Assembly: GCA_947471745.1 (NCBI GenBank)
Contig: CANJKZ010000078.1
Span: forward strand, 2,980,501 to 3,044,500
Source of the DNA: Closterium sp. Naga37s-1
Taxonomy: Eukaryota; Streptophyta; Zygnematophyceae; Desmidiales; Closteriaceae
Direction of reading: 5' to 3'
DNA length: 64,000 bases
Shown: in pieces, positions 51,645 to 60,929 of the stretch
Numbering within the stretch: the stretch's first letter is position 1
How the letters are laid out: the number at the start of each line of letters is the position of its first letter
The notes under the pieces: model-generated
Told to the model about the DNA's origin: nothing
Databases searched by the model: none
What the model saw: only the letters and a program-made list of their open reading frames with translations
Made by a program: the position numbers and the translations under genes

Positions 51645-53321
51645 TGAGTGCCGCTGCTTTGCCCGCCTTGACGACGCCTGGCGTGCTGAGTTTGGTGATG
51701 ACGTCGAGCGCCCTCGCTGGGCGCAGCTGCTTCAGTCAGGAGTTGCTATCTTTGACCTAGACTTTGATGTTATTATCTCTGCCATGTATGCTTTGTCTTT
51801 TAGTGCTGAGGGTGACTGTTACCGGTGTGTGCCACCTGACCCAGGTATAGCGGCTGCTGCTGTAGGTGCTAGTGCGTCTGGTACCCCCCCTGATACTGCG
51901 CCTGCTGTGGCCTTGCACACTTTCACATTGGACTCCGGCGCCTCGCGCTGTTTCTTTCATGACAGCACCACTCTCACTCCTCTCCCTGCACCTATCCAGG
52001 TCAGACTGGCTGACCCCTCTGGAGGACCGGTCGTTGCCCGTTCCTCCACTATCCTCCCGTGTCCTGCGGTTCCGTCCGGCTCACTGTCAGGTCTTCACCT
52101 CCCCTCATTCTCTATGAACTTGGTGAGTACCGCTGCCCTTCAGGATGCGATGGTCACTACCACCACTCCTGGGGGTCAGCGTGTGTCGATCTGCACATGC
52201 ACACGGATGGGGCGTCACCTGGCTACGTTCACTCGTCGGCCAGGGTCGAGTCTGTACACGCTGGCTACCGAGCCTCCTCAGGTAGCTACGTCTGCTCAGG
52301 TGTCCGCGTCAGGTCAGGTAGCCGCCTCTTGCTCGTGTCGCACCAGACTCTTCTTAGGCACCACTGCCTGGGTCACCCCTCTCTGCCACGCCTTCGTGGC
52401 ATGCACTCCCGTCTCCTTGTCTCTGGTCTCCCCAGGTCTCTGCCTCCCTTACCTCCCTCGCCTGCCCCGCCCTGTCTTCCTTGCGTAGAGGGGCGGCAGC
52501 GCACCGCTCCTCACTCCTCCTCGTTTCCCCCGACGACTGCTCCCCTGCAGACCCTCCACATGGACGTGTGGGGCCCAGCCCGCGTCAGTGGACAGGGCCG
52601 CGAGCGCTACTTTCTGCTCGTAGTTGACGACCACACGCGGTACACCACAGTCTTTCCCTTGCGCAGCAAGGGTGAGGTCTCAGCTGTCTTGATCCCTTGG
52701 ATCCGCACGGTCCGTCTCCAGCTACGCGAGCGGTTCAGCCAGGACCTTCCTGTCCTGCGTCTGCACTCTGACAGAGGTGGTGAGTTCTCCTCCGACCTCT
52801 TGCGGGACTTTTGTCGTGGGGAGGGCATCACCCAGTCGTTCACGCTTCTGGACTCCCCTCAGAAAAATGGGATTGCTGAGCGCCGCATTGGCTTAGTCAT
52901 GGAGGTTGCTCGTACCTCCATGATCCATGCGGCCTCTCCCCATTTTTTGTGGCTGTTTACGGTCCGGTACGCTGCACATCAGCTCAACCTTTGGCCCCGT
53001 CTCTCCTTCCCGGAGACCTCGCCCACACTGCGTTGGATGGGGAAGGTTGGCGATGAGTCGGTGTTCCGGGTCTGGGGTTCTCGTGCCTTTGTTTGCGATA
53101 CGTCCGCGGACAAGCTGTCCGCCCGCACCATTCCATGCGTCTTCCTTGGCTTTGTCCCTGACGCGCCTGGCTGGCAGTTTTACCACCCCACCTCGCGCCG
53201 TGTCCTCCCGTCTCAGGACGTCATGTTCGACGAGTCGGTTCCCTTTTTAGTCTCTTTCCCCACCGCTCTGCCCCTCCCCCGCCCCCGCCGCTCTTCCTTG
53301 CTCCCGGTCCACCTCCGGTAG
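51600..53321 (+). pseudogene. Element E protease and integrase
   Basis: First frame to about 52350: RCFARLDDAWRAEFGDD, IFDLDFDVIISAMYAL, protease FTLDSGASRCFFHDSTT near 51935. After a shift near 52345: RHHCLGHPSLPRLRGMHS, PCVEGRQR, YFLLVVDDHTRYTTVFPL, LHSDRGGEFSSDLL, SPQKNGIAERRIGLVMEV, SADKLSARTIPCVFLGF, ending at 53321 near the PPP-rich linker start. The Asp, Asp and Glu contexts of integrase are intact. Confidence 0.88.
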
Positions 53322-54675
53322 ACCCCCTCCCGCCCCAGGGTCCTGCTCCCTCGGGAATGTCTCAGGTAGACCCTCTCCCTGGTACTGCGCCTGTTCAGGT
53401 AGCTGTCGTCTCAGGTGCTGCTCCAGGTGCTTCGTCTGGGGGTGCTGCGTCTAAGGGTGCGGAGCCAGGGGGTGCGGGGTCTGAGTGTGCTGGGTCTGGG
53501 GGTGCTGCGCCTGAGGGTGTTGAGCCTGGGGGTGCTGTGAGTCGGAGGGTGCGGAGCCTGGGGGTGCTGAGTCGGAGGGTGCGGAGTCTGGGGGTGCTGA
53601 GCCTTGGGGTGCTGCTTCGTCTGGAGGTCCTACTGGTGCTTCACCGAGTCTGTTCTCGCAGCAGCTGCATGAGTGGCTTGTTCAGCGCGCACACCGTCGG
53701 AGTGGAGCTCTCGGAGCTGGCGAGCCTGGAGACACTGGAGCTGGAGGTGATGCTGTTACTACTGGAGCTAGAGACCCTAGGGAGCCTGGAGCAGCTGGCG
53801 CTGGAGGCGCTGGAGCTGGTGTAGCTGGAGTTGGAGGCCCTGGCGCAAGAGGCGCTGGAGCTGGAGGAGCTGGAGCTGTTGACCCTGGAGCTGGAGGTGC
53901 TGGAGGAACTGTGCGGCCGCGCCCGTACTTCGTTCCCCTGCTTCAGCAGGTTCTTGGTGTCCTGTCTTCTACTGGTCTTCCTCCTCCCTTCCTGTGTCCA
54001 CCGCCTGACAACTCACAGCCGCCGTTACAGCCAGCCTCCCCACTGCCTGTTCCCTCTCCTTACAATGAGCAGTCCGGAGGTCTTACAGTGCGTCGTGAGC
54101 CTGCGTCTCGTCCTGTCTCGCCTGTTCGCACTGCTCGTCGCGCTCCTCGTTCGTGTCCTCCTCCTGTCCCAGGCACGCACACTATGGCACTCCGTCCTTC
54201 CTCTGTTCCACTGCGTGTTCCTCTGCCGCCTCCTCCTGAGTCCTCTCTTCCTGAGGTCCCTGACCATGAGTCTGACCGAGTGCGTGCTGCCAGTCCCACT
54301 GTCGCTCGTCTCCTTGCCACTGCTGTCACTGACCCGTCTTTTGATTCTGCTGCTGCTTTTGCTCTCGTTGCTGAGCTGCTTGACTTTGCTGCTACCAGCC
54401 GTCTCGACTACTCCTCTGCTCTAGTTGCTGAGTCTGTACCTGCCAGTCCTCTGTCTGTCGGGGGTGAGTGTGCTCTTGGCACGGACGTCCTTGAGGACAG
54501 GCACGAGGACTTTGAGTGTCTTGCAGGTGCTGTACCTCGTTTCGCTTCCTTGCTGCTTGCCCCTGAGGGAGACCCGGATGCTCCAGACATCCCGACCCCA
54601 CGCTCTTACGCAGAGGCGATTACGGGTCCTTACTCCTCTCAGTGGCAGGCAGCTATGGATGCCGAGATGGCATCC
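53322..54675 (+). pseudogene. Element E integrase-RT linker
   Basis: MSQVDPLPGTAPVQVAV, then 15-30-bp repeats giving GGAEPGG-type residues (53420-53640), LFSQQLHEWLVQRA-like motif, Gly/Ala repeats (53720-53920), RPRPYFVPLLQQVLGVLSS, LTVRREPASRP, SVGGECALGTDVLEDRHED, TPRSYAEAITGPYSSQ. It shifts frame several times; from 53911 it is open to the TAG at 54676-54678, where relatives have TGG (MASWKST). Confidence 0.8.
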
Positions 54676-54678
54676 TAG

Positions 54679-56169
54679 AAGTCCACAGGCACCTACGTCA
54701 ACGAGGTTCCCCCACCTGGGGCGAACATAGTCGATGGCATGTGGATTTTCAGGGTGAAGCGGCCGCCGGGTTCTCCGCCTGCCTTCAAGGCGCGTTACGT
54801 TGCTCGAGGCTTCAGCCAGCGACAGGGAGTTCACTACTTCCAGACCTTCTCCCCCACCTCGAAGATGACTACTCTTCGGGTGTTGCTGCACGTAGCTGCT
54901 CAGCGTGACTACGAGTTACACTCCCTGGACTTCAGTACAGCCTTCCTGCAGGGCAGCCTGCTCGAGGAGATCTGGCTGCGCCGACCACCTGGTTTCACTG
55001 GGACGTTTCCTACAGGTACTCAGTGGAGCCTCCGCCGGCCAGTCTACGGTCTCCGCCAGGCGCCTCTCGAGTGGCTCGACACACTCAGGACTACACTTGC
55101 GGCTCTTGGGTTTGCTCCTTCTACAGCAGACCCGTCGCTATTTCTACACACCGACACCTCGCTGCCGCCGTTCTATGTCCTAGTGTACGTCGTCGACCTC
55201 GTCTTTGCCACGGCTTACACTGAGGCACTGACCCTTGTGAAGTCCGAGCTGCAGAAGAGACATACTTGCACTGACCTGGGTGAACTGCGCGGCTATCTTG
55301 GCTTGCAGATCACCCGGGACAGAGCACGGTGCACCATCACACTGACTCAGTCACACATGGTGCACCAGGTCCTTCAGCGCTTCGGCTTCCAGTTCTCCTT
55401 GCCACAGCTCACTCCTCTGTCTACCAGCTACTCGCTCTCAGCTCCACCTTCGGACGAGTCCGTAGAGCCGAGTGGTCCGTACCCAGAGCTTGTGGGTTGC
55501 CTCATGTACCTGATGACTTGCACACGATCTGACCTCGCGTACCCTCTCAGCCTTCTGGCTCGCTACGTGGCTCCTGGTAGGCACCGAAAGGTGCACTGGG
55601 ATGCTGCGAAGAGGGTACTGCGTTACCTGTGCATTACGTCGGGCATGAGGCTTGTGCTTGGAGGATGGGGTCCAGTTGTCCTCACTGGTCACGCAGACGC
55701 CTCCTTGGTTGACAACTCAGCTACGCAGCGGCCGTCACAGGGTTACACCTTCAGCCTTGGGTCCGGCTTGGTTTCTTGGCGGTCTACCCGCTCGTCTTCA
55801 GTTCTCAGCTCCAGTTGTGAGGCTGAGATCTACGCCGGAGCCATGGCTGCTCAGGAGCTACGCTGGCTCACCTACTTGCTGACCGACTTGGGAGAGCAGC
55901 CTCGTTCGCCTCCAGTTCTGTACGTAGACAACAAGGCCATGATTGCGTTGTGTCAAGAGCACAGACTGGAGCACAGAACGAAGCACATCGCTCTGCGATA
56001 CTTCCTTGCTCGAGAGTTGCAGCGTCGTGGCCAGCTTCGTCTTGCGTACGTGGCCACTCGGGCCAACACTGCTGATGTCTTCACCAAGGCACTTCCGCCT
56101 GGTGATCATCTGCGCTTTGTTACTGTGTTAGGCCTTGTGCCTACTTTGCCTCACTTGCTTACTGCTTGA
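54679..56169 (+). CDS. Element E reverse transcriptase and RNase H
   Basis: Open from 54679 to TGA 56167-56169. RT: MWIFRVKRPPGSPPAFKAR, VARGFSQRQGVHYFQTFSP, LHSLDFSTAFLQGS, GLRQAPLEWLDTL. The active site reads YVVDLVFATAYTEAL (55183-55194) instead of YVDD, so one metal-binding Asp is lost. RNase H: LTGHADASLVDNSATQRPS, SSSCEAEIYAGAMAAQELR, LYVDNKAMIALCQEH, TKHIALRYFLARELQ, TRANTADVFTKALPPGDH, ending LPHLLTA. RNase H looks intact; RT should not polymerise. Confidence 0.9.
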   Translation, partial: KSTGTYVNEVPPPGANIVDGMWIFRVKRPPGSPPAFKARYVARGFSQRQGVHYFQTFSPTSKMTTLRVLLHVAAQRDYELHSLDFSTAFLQGSLLEEIWLRRPPGFTGTFPTGTQWSLRRPVYGLRQAPLEWLDTLRTTLAALGFAPSTADPSLFLHTDTSLPPFYVLVYVVDLVFATAYTEALTLVKSELQKRHTCTDLGELRGYLGLQITRDRARCTITLTQSHMVHQVLQRFGFQFSLPQLTPLSTSYSLSAPPSDESVEPSGPYPELVGCLMYLMTCTRSDLAYPLSLLARYVAPGRHRKVHWDAAKRVLRYLCITSGMRLVLGGWGPVVLTGHADASLVDNSATQRPSQGYTFSLGSGLVSWRSTRSSSVLSSSCEAEIYAGAMAAQELRWLTYLLTDLGEQPRSPPVLYVDNKAMIALCQEHRLEHRTKHIALRYFLARELQRRGQLRLAYVATRANTADVFTKALPPGDHLRFVTVLGLVPTLPHLLTA

Positions 56170-56415
56170 CTCTGCTTGTACTGTGATCTATATATATGCC
56201 TGCATGCTTACACTTGCTAGATTGTGTTCACTGTATTGTTTGCTTTCCTTTATATAACTCTGCATGTGAACTGGTCTTGTGGTCCTTTGCTTGTGTTCAG
56301 ACTGTGTGGTGACTTTGTGATCCACCCTGAGCTTGCCTTGCTTTGCTTCTTCTCTTTGACTGGTCTTGTGACCATTGCTTGCTCTTACTATCCCCCACTT
56401 CGCCTATGGGGGGTG
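56170..56415 (+). other. Element E 3' untranslated region and purine tract
   Basis: No coding. A stretch with ATATATATGCCTGCATGC and TGGTCTTGTGACCATTGCTT ends in CCTATGGGGGGTG (56403-56415), the plus-strand primer tract, directly before the LTR. Antisense counterparts lie at 44473-44690 and 56924-57150. Confidence 0.8.
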
Positions 56416-56547
56416 TGTCAAACATGTGTCTTTATATTTCTCTAGGCTGTAGTGGGTTTAGCCTTAGGGGGTACAGAATCTCTCTCGACATTCTACTTGT
56501 TCTCCCCCCTTTCACCTAATGAATCATTCTCGTCACTTCTTCTTACA
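56416..56547 (+). repeat. Element E 3' LTR
   Basis: 132 bp, TGTCAAACATGTG...CTTCTTACA, followed by the second CGCGG. Confidence 0.95.
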
Positions 56548-56791
56548 CGCGGGTTACCAACCGACCCGTGAGGTTGGGTCGCGATATGTACAGTGGCGGG
56601 AACAGTGATCGAGGCGAGTGTCGCGAGCAGGTAACGTTTTTCTGCTGGGTGCTGGTGGCGGGAACAGTCATGTACGCGGTAAGCAGGGACATGGAGTAAG
56701 GAAAACGAATTTTCCTTACACGAAGCAAGCCACACTCATGCAGTGGCAAATGACAGATGCCTCCACGCGCCACATCATCCAATGTGTGCAC

Positions 56792-56923
56792 TGTCAAACT
56801 AACGAACAAAGAATGAATGCATTGAGCAGAAGTTGGGTACAAGTACTAACCCTGATTAGGTTGTACCCCTTGTGGGCTCCCCACTATAGCCTACACAAAT
56901 GTAAGCACAATAACATTCAAACA
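56792..56923 (-). repeat. Element N 3' LTR
   Basis: 132 bp, TGTTTGAATG...TTAGTTTGACA on the minus strand; about seven differences from the 5' copy by eye, so older than element H. Confidence 0.92.
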
Positions 56924-57150
56924 CACCCCCATAGGCAAACTGGGGGAGAACAAGTGGTCACAAGACCAGTCAAGAAAAGCACAACAAGCTCAGGGTGGAT
57001 CACAAAGTCACCACACAGTCCGAGCACAAGCAAAGGGCCATAAGGCCAGTTCACATGCATAGTTATATAAAAGAAAACAAACAACACAGTGATCATACCC
57101 TAGCAAGTGTAAGCATGCAGGTATATATATAGATCACAGTACAAGCAAAT

Positions 57151-58305
57151 TCACGCAGTGAGGAAGTGAGGCAAAGTAGGCACAATGCCTAAAACAGTAG
57201 AGAAGCGCTGATGATCACCAGGCGGAAGTTCCTTGGTGAATATATCAGCAGTGTTGGCCCTAGTGGCCACGTACGCAAGATGAATCTGGCCACGCTGCTG
57301 CAACTCTCGAGCAAGGAAGTATCGCAGAGCGATGTGCTTCGTTCTGTGCTCCAGCCTGTGCTGTTGACACAAGGCAATCATGGCCTTGTTGTCTATGTAC
57401 AGAACTGGAGGCGAACGAGGCTGCTCTCCCAAGTCAGTCAGCAGGTAGGTGAGCCAGCGTAGATCCTGTGCAGCCATGGCCCCTGCGTAGATCTCAGCCT
57501 CACAACTGGAGCTGAGAACCAAAGACGAGCGGGTATAACTCCAGGAAACAGAGCCGGAACCGAGGCTGAAGGTGTAACCCTGTGACGACCGCTGCGTAGC
57601 TGAGTCGTCAACCCAAGAAGCGTCTGCGTGACCAGTGAGGACAACTGGACCCCGTCCTCCAAGCACGAGCCCCATGCCCGAGGTACTGCACAAGTAACGC
57701 AGTACCCTCTTCGCAGCATCCCAGTGCACCTTTCGGTGCCTACCAGGAGCCACGTAGCGAGCCAGGAGGCTGAGAGGGTACGCAAGGTGAGGTCGTGTGC
57801 ACGTCATCAGGTACATGAGGCAACCCACAAGCTCTGGGTACGGACCACTCGGCTCTACGGACTTGTTCGAATGTGGAGCTGAGAGCGAGTGGCCGGTAGA
57901 CAGAGAAGTGGGCTGTGGCGAGGAGAACTGGAAGCCGAAGCGCTGAAGGACCTGGTGCACCATGTGTGACTGAGTCAATGTGATGGTGCGCCATGCTCTG
58001 TCCCGGGTGATCTGCAAGCCAAGATAGCTGTGCAGTTCACCCATGTCAGTGCAGGTGTGTCTCTTCTACAGCTCCGACTTCACAAGGGTTAGTGCCTCTG
58101 TGTCAGCAGTTGCAAAAACGAGGTCGTCGACGTACACGAGGACGTAGAACGGCGGCAGCGAGGTGTCGGTGCGTAGAAACAGCGACGGGTCAGTAATAGA
58201 AGGAGCAAACCAAAGAGCCGCAAGTCTAGTCCTCAGTGTGTCACGGTGTTGTGCCACTCGCGAGGCGCCTGGCGGAGACCGTAGACTGGCCGCCGGAGGC
58301 TCCAC
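57151..58305 (-). pseudogene. Element N reverse transcriptase C-terminal half and RNase H
   Basis: Read from 58305: LRQAP-like region, a 2-base insertion near 58245, FLRTDTSLPPFYVLVYVDD with the catalytic YVDD intact (58140-58120), ATADTEALTLVKSEL, then TAG 58066-58068 where relatives have CAG, KRHTCTDMGELHSYLGLQI, HMVHQVLQRFGFQFSS, RNase H LTGHADASWVDDSATQRSS, SSSCEAEIYAGAMAAQDLR, TKHIALRYFLARELQQRG, ending LPHFLTA at TGA 57151-57153. From 58044 downward it is fully open. Confidence 0.9.
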
Positions 58306-60605
58306 TGGGTACCTGCAGGAAACGACCCAGTGAAGCCAGGTGGGCGGCGCAGCCAGATCTCCTCGTGCAGGCTGCCCTGCAAGAAAGTTGTGCTGAAGTC
58401 CAGAGAGTGCAACTCGTAGTCATGCTGAGCATCGACGTGCAGCAACACCCGAAGAGTAGTCATCTTCAGGGTGGGGGAGAAGGTATGGAAGTAGTCAACC
58501 CCCTGTCGCTGACTGAAGCCTCGAGAAACGTAACGCGCCTTGAAGGCAGGCGGAGAACCCGGCGGCCGCTTCACCCTTAAAATCCACATGCCATCGAATT
58601 TGTTTGCCTGAGACGGGGGAACTGCGTCGACGTAGGTGCGTGTGGACTTCCAGGATGCCATCTCAGCATCCATGGCTGCCTGCCACTGAGAGGAGTAGAG
58701 ACCCGTAATCGCCTCTGCGTAAGAGCGCGGGGTCGGGATGTCTGGTGCATCCGGGTCTCCCTGAGGGGCAAGCACCATGGAACCGAAACGAGGTACAGCA
58801 GCTGCAAGACACTCAAAGTCCTCCTGCCTGTCCTCAAGGACGTCCGTGCCAAGAGCACACTCACCCCCGATGGACGGAGGAATGGCAGACTCAGACTCAG
58901 CAACAAGAGCAGTGGCGGAGTCGAGACGACAGCCAGCAGCAAAGTCAACATGCTCAGCAACGAGGGCAGACGCAGCAGTGGACTCAAAAGAAGGGTCAGT
59001 GACGGCAGGAAGAGAGGACGCAGGAGGAGGAGGCAGAGGAACACGCAGTGGAACAGAGGAAGGACGAAGTGACATAGCGTGTGTGCCAGGGACACGAGGA
59101 ACACGACGACCAGTGCGAACAGGGGAGGCAGGACAAGACGCAGGCTCACGACGCTCTGTAAGACCGCCGGTCAGCTCAGTGTAAGGAGAAGGAGAAGGCA
59201 GTGGGGAGGCTGGCTGTAATAGCGGATGGGACTGGTCAGGCGGTGGACACAGTAAGGGAGGAGTAAGGGCAGTAGAAGAGGGGACACCAAGAACCTGCTG
59301 AAGCAGGGGAACGAAGTACGGTCGCGGCCGCACAGTCCCTCCAGCACCAGTACCACCAGACACAGCACCCGGAGCTCCAGCACCTCCAGCTCCATGGGAA
59401 ACAGCTCCAGCTCCTCCAGCTCCAGCGCCTCCCGCACCAGTGCCTCCAGCTCCAACGCCACCAGCTCCAGCTCCTCCAGCTCCAGCGCCACCAGCGCAAT
59501 GTCTCCAGCTCCAGCGCCTCCAGACTCAGTAGCTCCAGGCTCCGTAGGGTCTCAAGCTTCAGCGCCCCCAACACCTCCAGTCCCGGCAGCTCCAGTACCC
59601 CTGGTACGAGCACCTCCAGGACCAGCAGCCGCAGCACCTCCAGTACCACCAGCTCCAGTAAGAACTCGAGCACCTCCAGCTCCAGTGTCTCCAACAGCAG
59701 GGTCTCCAGCTCCGGCAGCCCCACTCCGAAGGCGGGTGCGCTGAGCAAACCACTCGCACAGCTGCTGTGGGGAGAGAGGCTCCGGCCGGGGAGAGAGTCG
59801 TGGCGAAGCACCCGCAGGACCTCCAGCAGAAGCAGTACCCTGAGGCTCAGAACCCCCAGACTCCGCACCCTCAGACTCAGCACCCCCAGGCTCAACACCC
59901 ACAGTCTCAGCACCCCCAGGCTCCGCACCCCCAGGCTCAGCATCCCCAGACCCAGCACCCTCAGACTCAGCGCCCCTAGGCTCCGCACCCCCAGGCTCCG
60001 CACCCCGAGACGCAGCACCCCCAGACTCAGCACCTCAAGCAGCACATGAGTTGCCAGCTACCTCCTCGAGCAGCACATGAGTCGCCAGCTACCTCAACAG
60101 GCACAGTACCAGGGAGAGGGTCCACCTGAGACACACCTGAGGGAGCAGGACCCTGGGGCGAGACGGGGTCTAACGGAGGGGGACCATGAGCAAGGAAGAG
60201 CAACGGGGGCGGGGGAGGGGCAGAGCGGTAGGGGAAGAGACGGTAAAAGGGAACCGACTCGTTAAACGTGACGTCCTGAGAGGGGAAGACACGGCGCGAT
60301 TTGGGGTGGTAAAACTGCCAGCCAGGCGCGTCAGGGGGGAAGCCAAGGAAGACGCAGGGGATAGCACGGGCGGAGAGCTTGTCCGCGGACGTATCGCGAA
60401 CAAAGGCATGAGATCTCCAGACCCGGAACACCGACGCATCGCCAACCTCCCCTGTCCAACGCAGTGTGGGCGAGGTCTCCGGCAAGGAGACACGAGGCTA
60501 GAGGTTGAGCTGATGCGCAGCGTACCGGACCGCAAACGGCCATAGAAAATGGGGAGCAGCTGCATGGATCATGGAGGTACGAGCAACCTCCATGACTAAG
60601 CCAAT
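58233..60605 (-). pseudogene. Element N integrase end, linker and RT N-terminal half
   Basis: From 60605: RRIGLVMEVARTSMIHAA, APHFLW, then (with a TAG near 60498) TSPTLRWTGEVGDASVFRV, SADKLSARAIPCVFLGF, DVTFNESVPFYRLFPYRSA. The linker has 15-bp GGGGGTGCTGAGYCT-type repeats (60050-59830) and Gly/Ala repeats (59740-59340), RPRPYFVPLLQQVLGVPSS, GGECALGTDVLEDRQEDFE, AMDAEMASWKSTRTYVDAV, MWILRVKRPPGSPPAFKAR, LHSLDFSTTFLQGSLHEEI. It ends at the 2-base insertion in the next RT motif. The frame shifts near 59900 and 60050. Confidence 0.85.
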
Positions 60606-60805
60606 GCGGCGCGCGGGGCCTAGGGTCGACGGGGCGCGCGGGGCCTAGGGTCGACGGGGCACGCGGGGCCTAGGGTCGACGGGCAGGCCGCACGAGGGCG
60701 GCGCGTGGAGCAGCAGGTGCGGCACGAGGTTCGCTAGGGGCGGCGCGTGAGCCAGCAGGGCGGCTAGTGGGGCAGCGTTGTGGTGGGCCCAAAGAATATC
60801 GGTCC

Positions 60806-60929
60806 TAACGAACGAGAATGAATGCATTGAGCAGAAGTTGGGTACAAGTACTAACCCTAATTGGGTTGTACCCCTTGTGGGCTACCCCACTATAGCCTAC
60901 ACAAATGTAAGCACTATAACATTCTAACA
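60806..60929 (-). repeat. Element N 5' LTR, inner end deleted
   Basis: 124 bp remaining. Compared with element C, the stretch from TTTGACA through the primer site to TTCGTT is missing; the repeated CGTTAG at both edges points to a microhomology deletion. Bounded outside by TGCAC. Confidence 0.88.

Larger units (their letters stand above)
48359..56547 (+). mobile_element. Element E: full-length short-LTR copia retrotransposon
   Basis: 8189 bp with 132-bp LTRs at both ends (48359-48490, 56416-56547) differing at 4 positions, and perfect CGCGG duplications (48354-48358, 56548-56552). Order: LTR, variant primer site TAGTATTAGAGTAGG, GGGCCCACC box (48514-48522), 1.9-kb GC leader, gag, protease, integrase, linker, RT, RNase H, 3' untranslated region, purine tract, LTR. 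Frameshifts, a TAG stop and a lost catalytic Asp in RT make it inactive. It is the best view of complete element structure in this family. Confidence 0.95.
56792..60929 (-). mobile_element. Element N: short-LTR copia with 5' internal deletion
   Basis: 4138 bp on the minus strand with LTRs at 60806-60929 (5') and 56792-56923 (3') and perfect TGCAC duplications (56787-56791, 60930-60934). From the 5' end: LTR lacking its last bases, leader with GGGCCCACC (60790-60782) and CCCTAGGCCCCGCG repeats, then a jump at about 60606 into mid-integrase, linker, RT, RNase H, 3' untranslated region, purine tract, LTR. The primer site, gag, protease and early integrase are gone. Inserted in the plus hAT-like gene. 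Confidence 0.92.
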
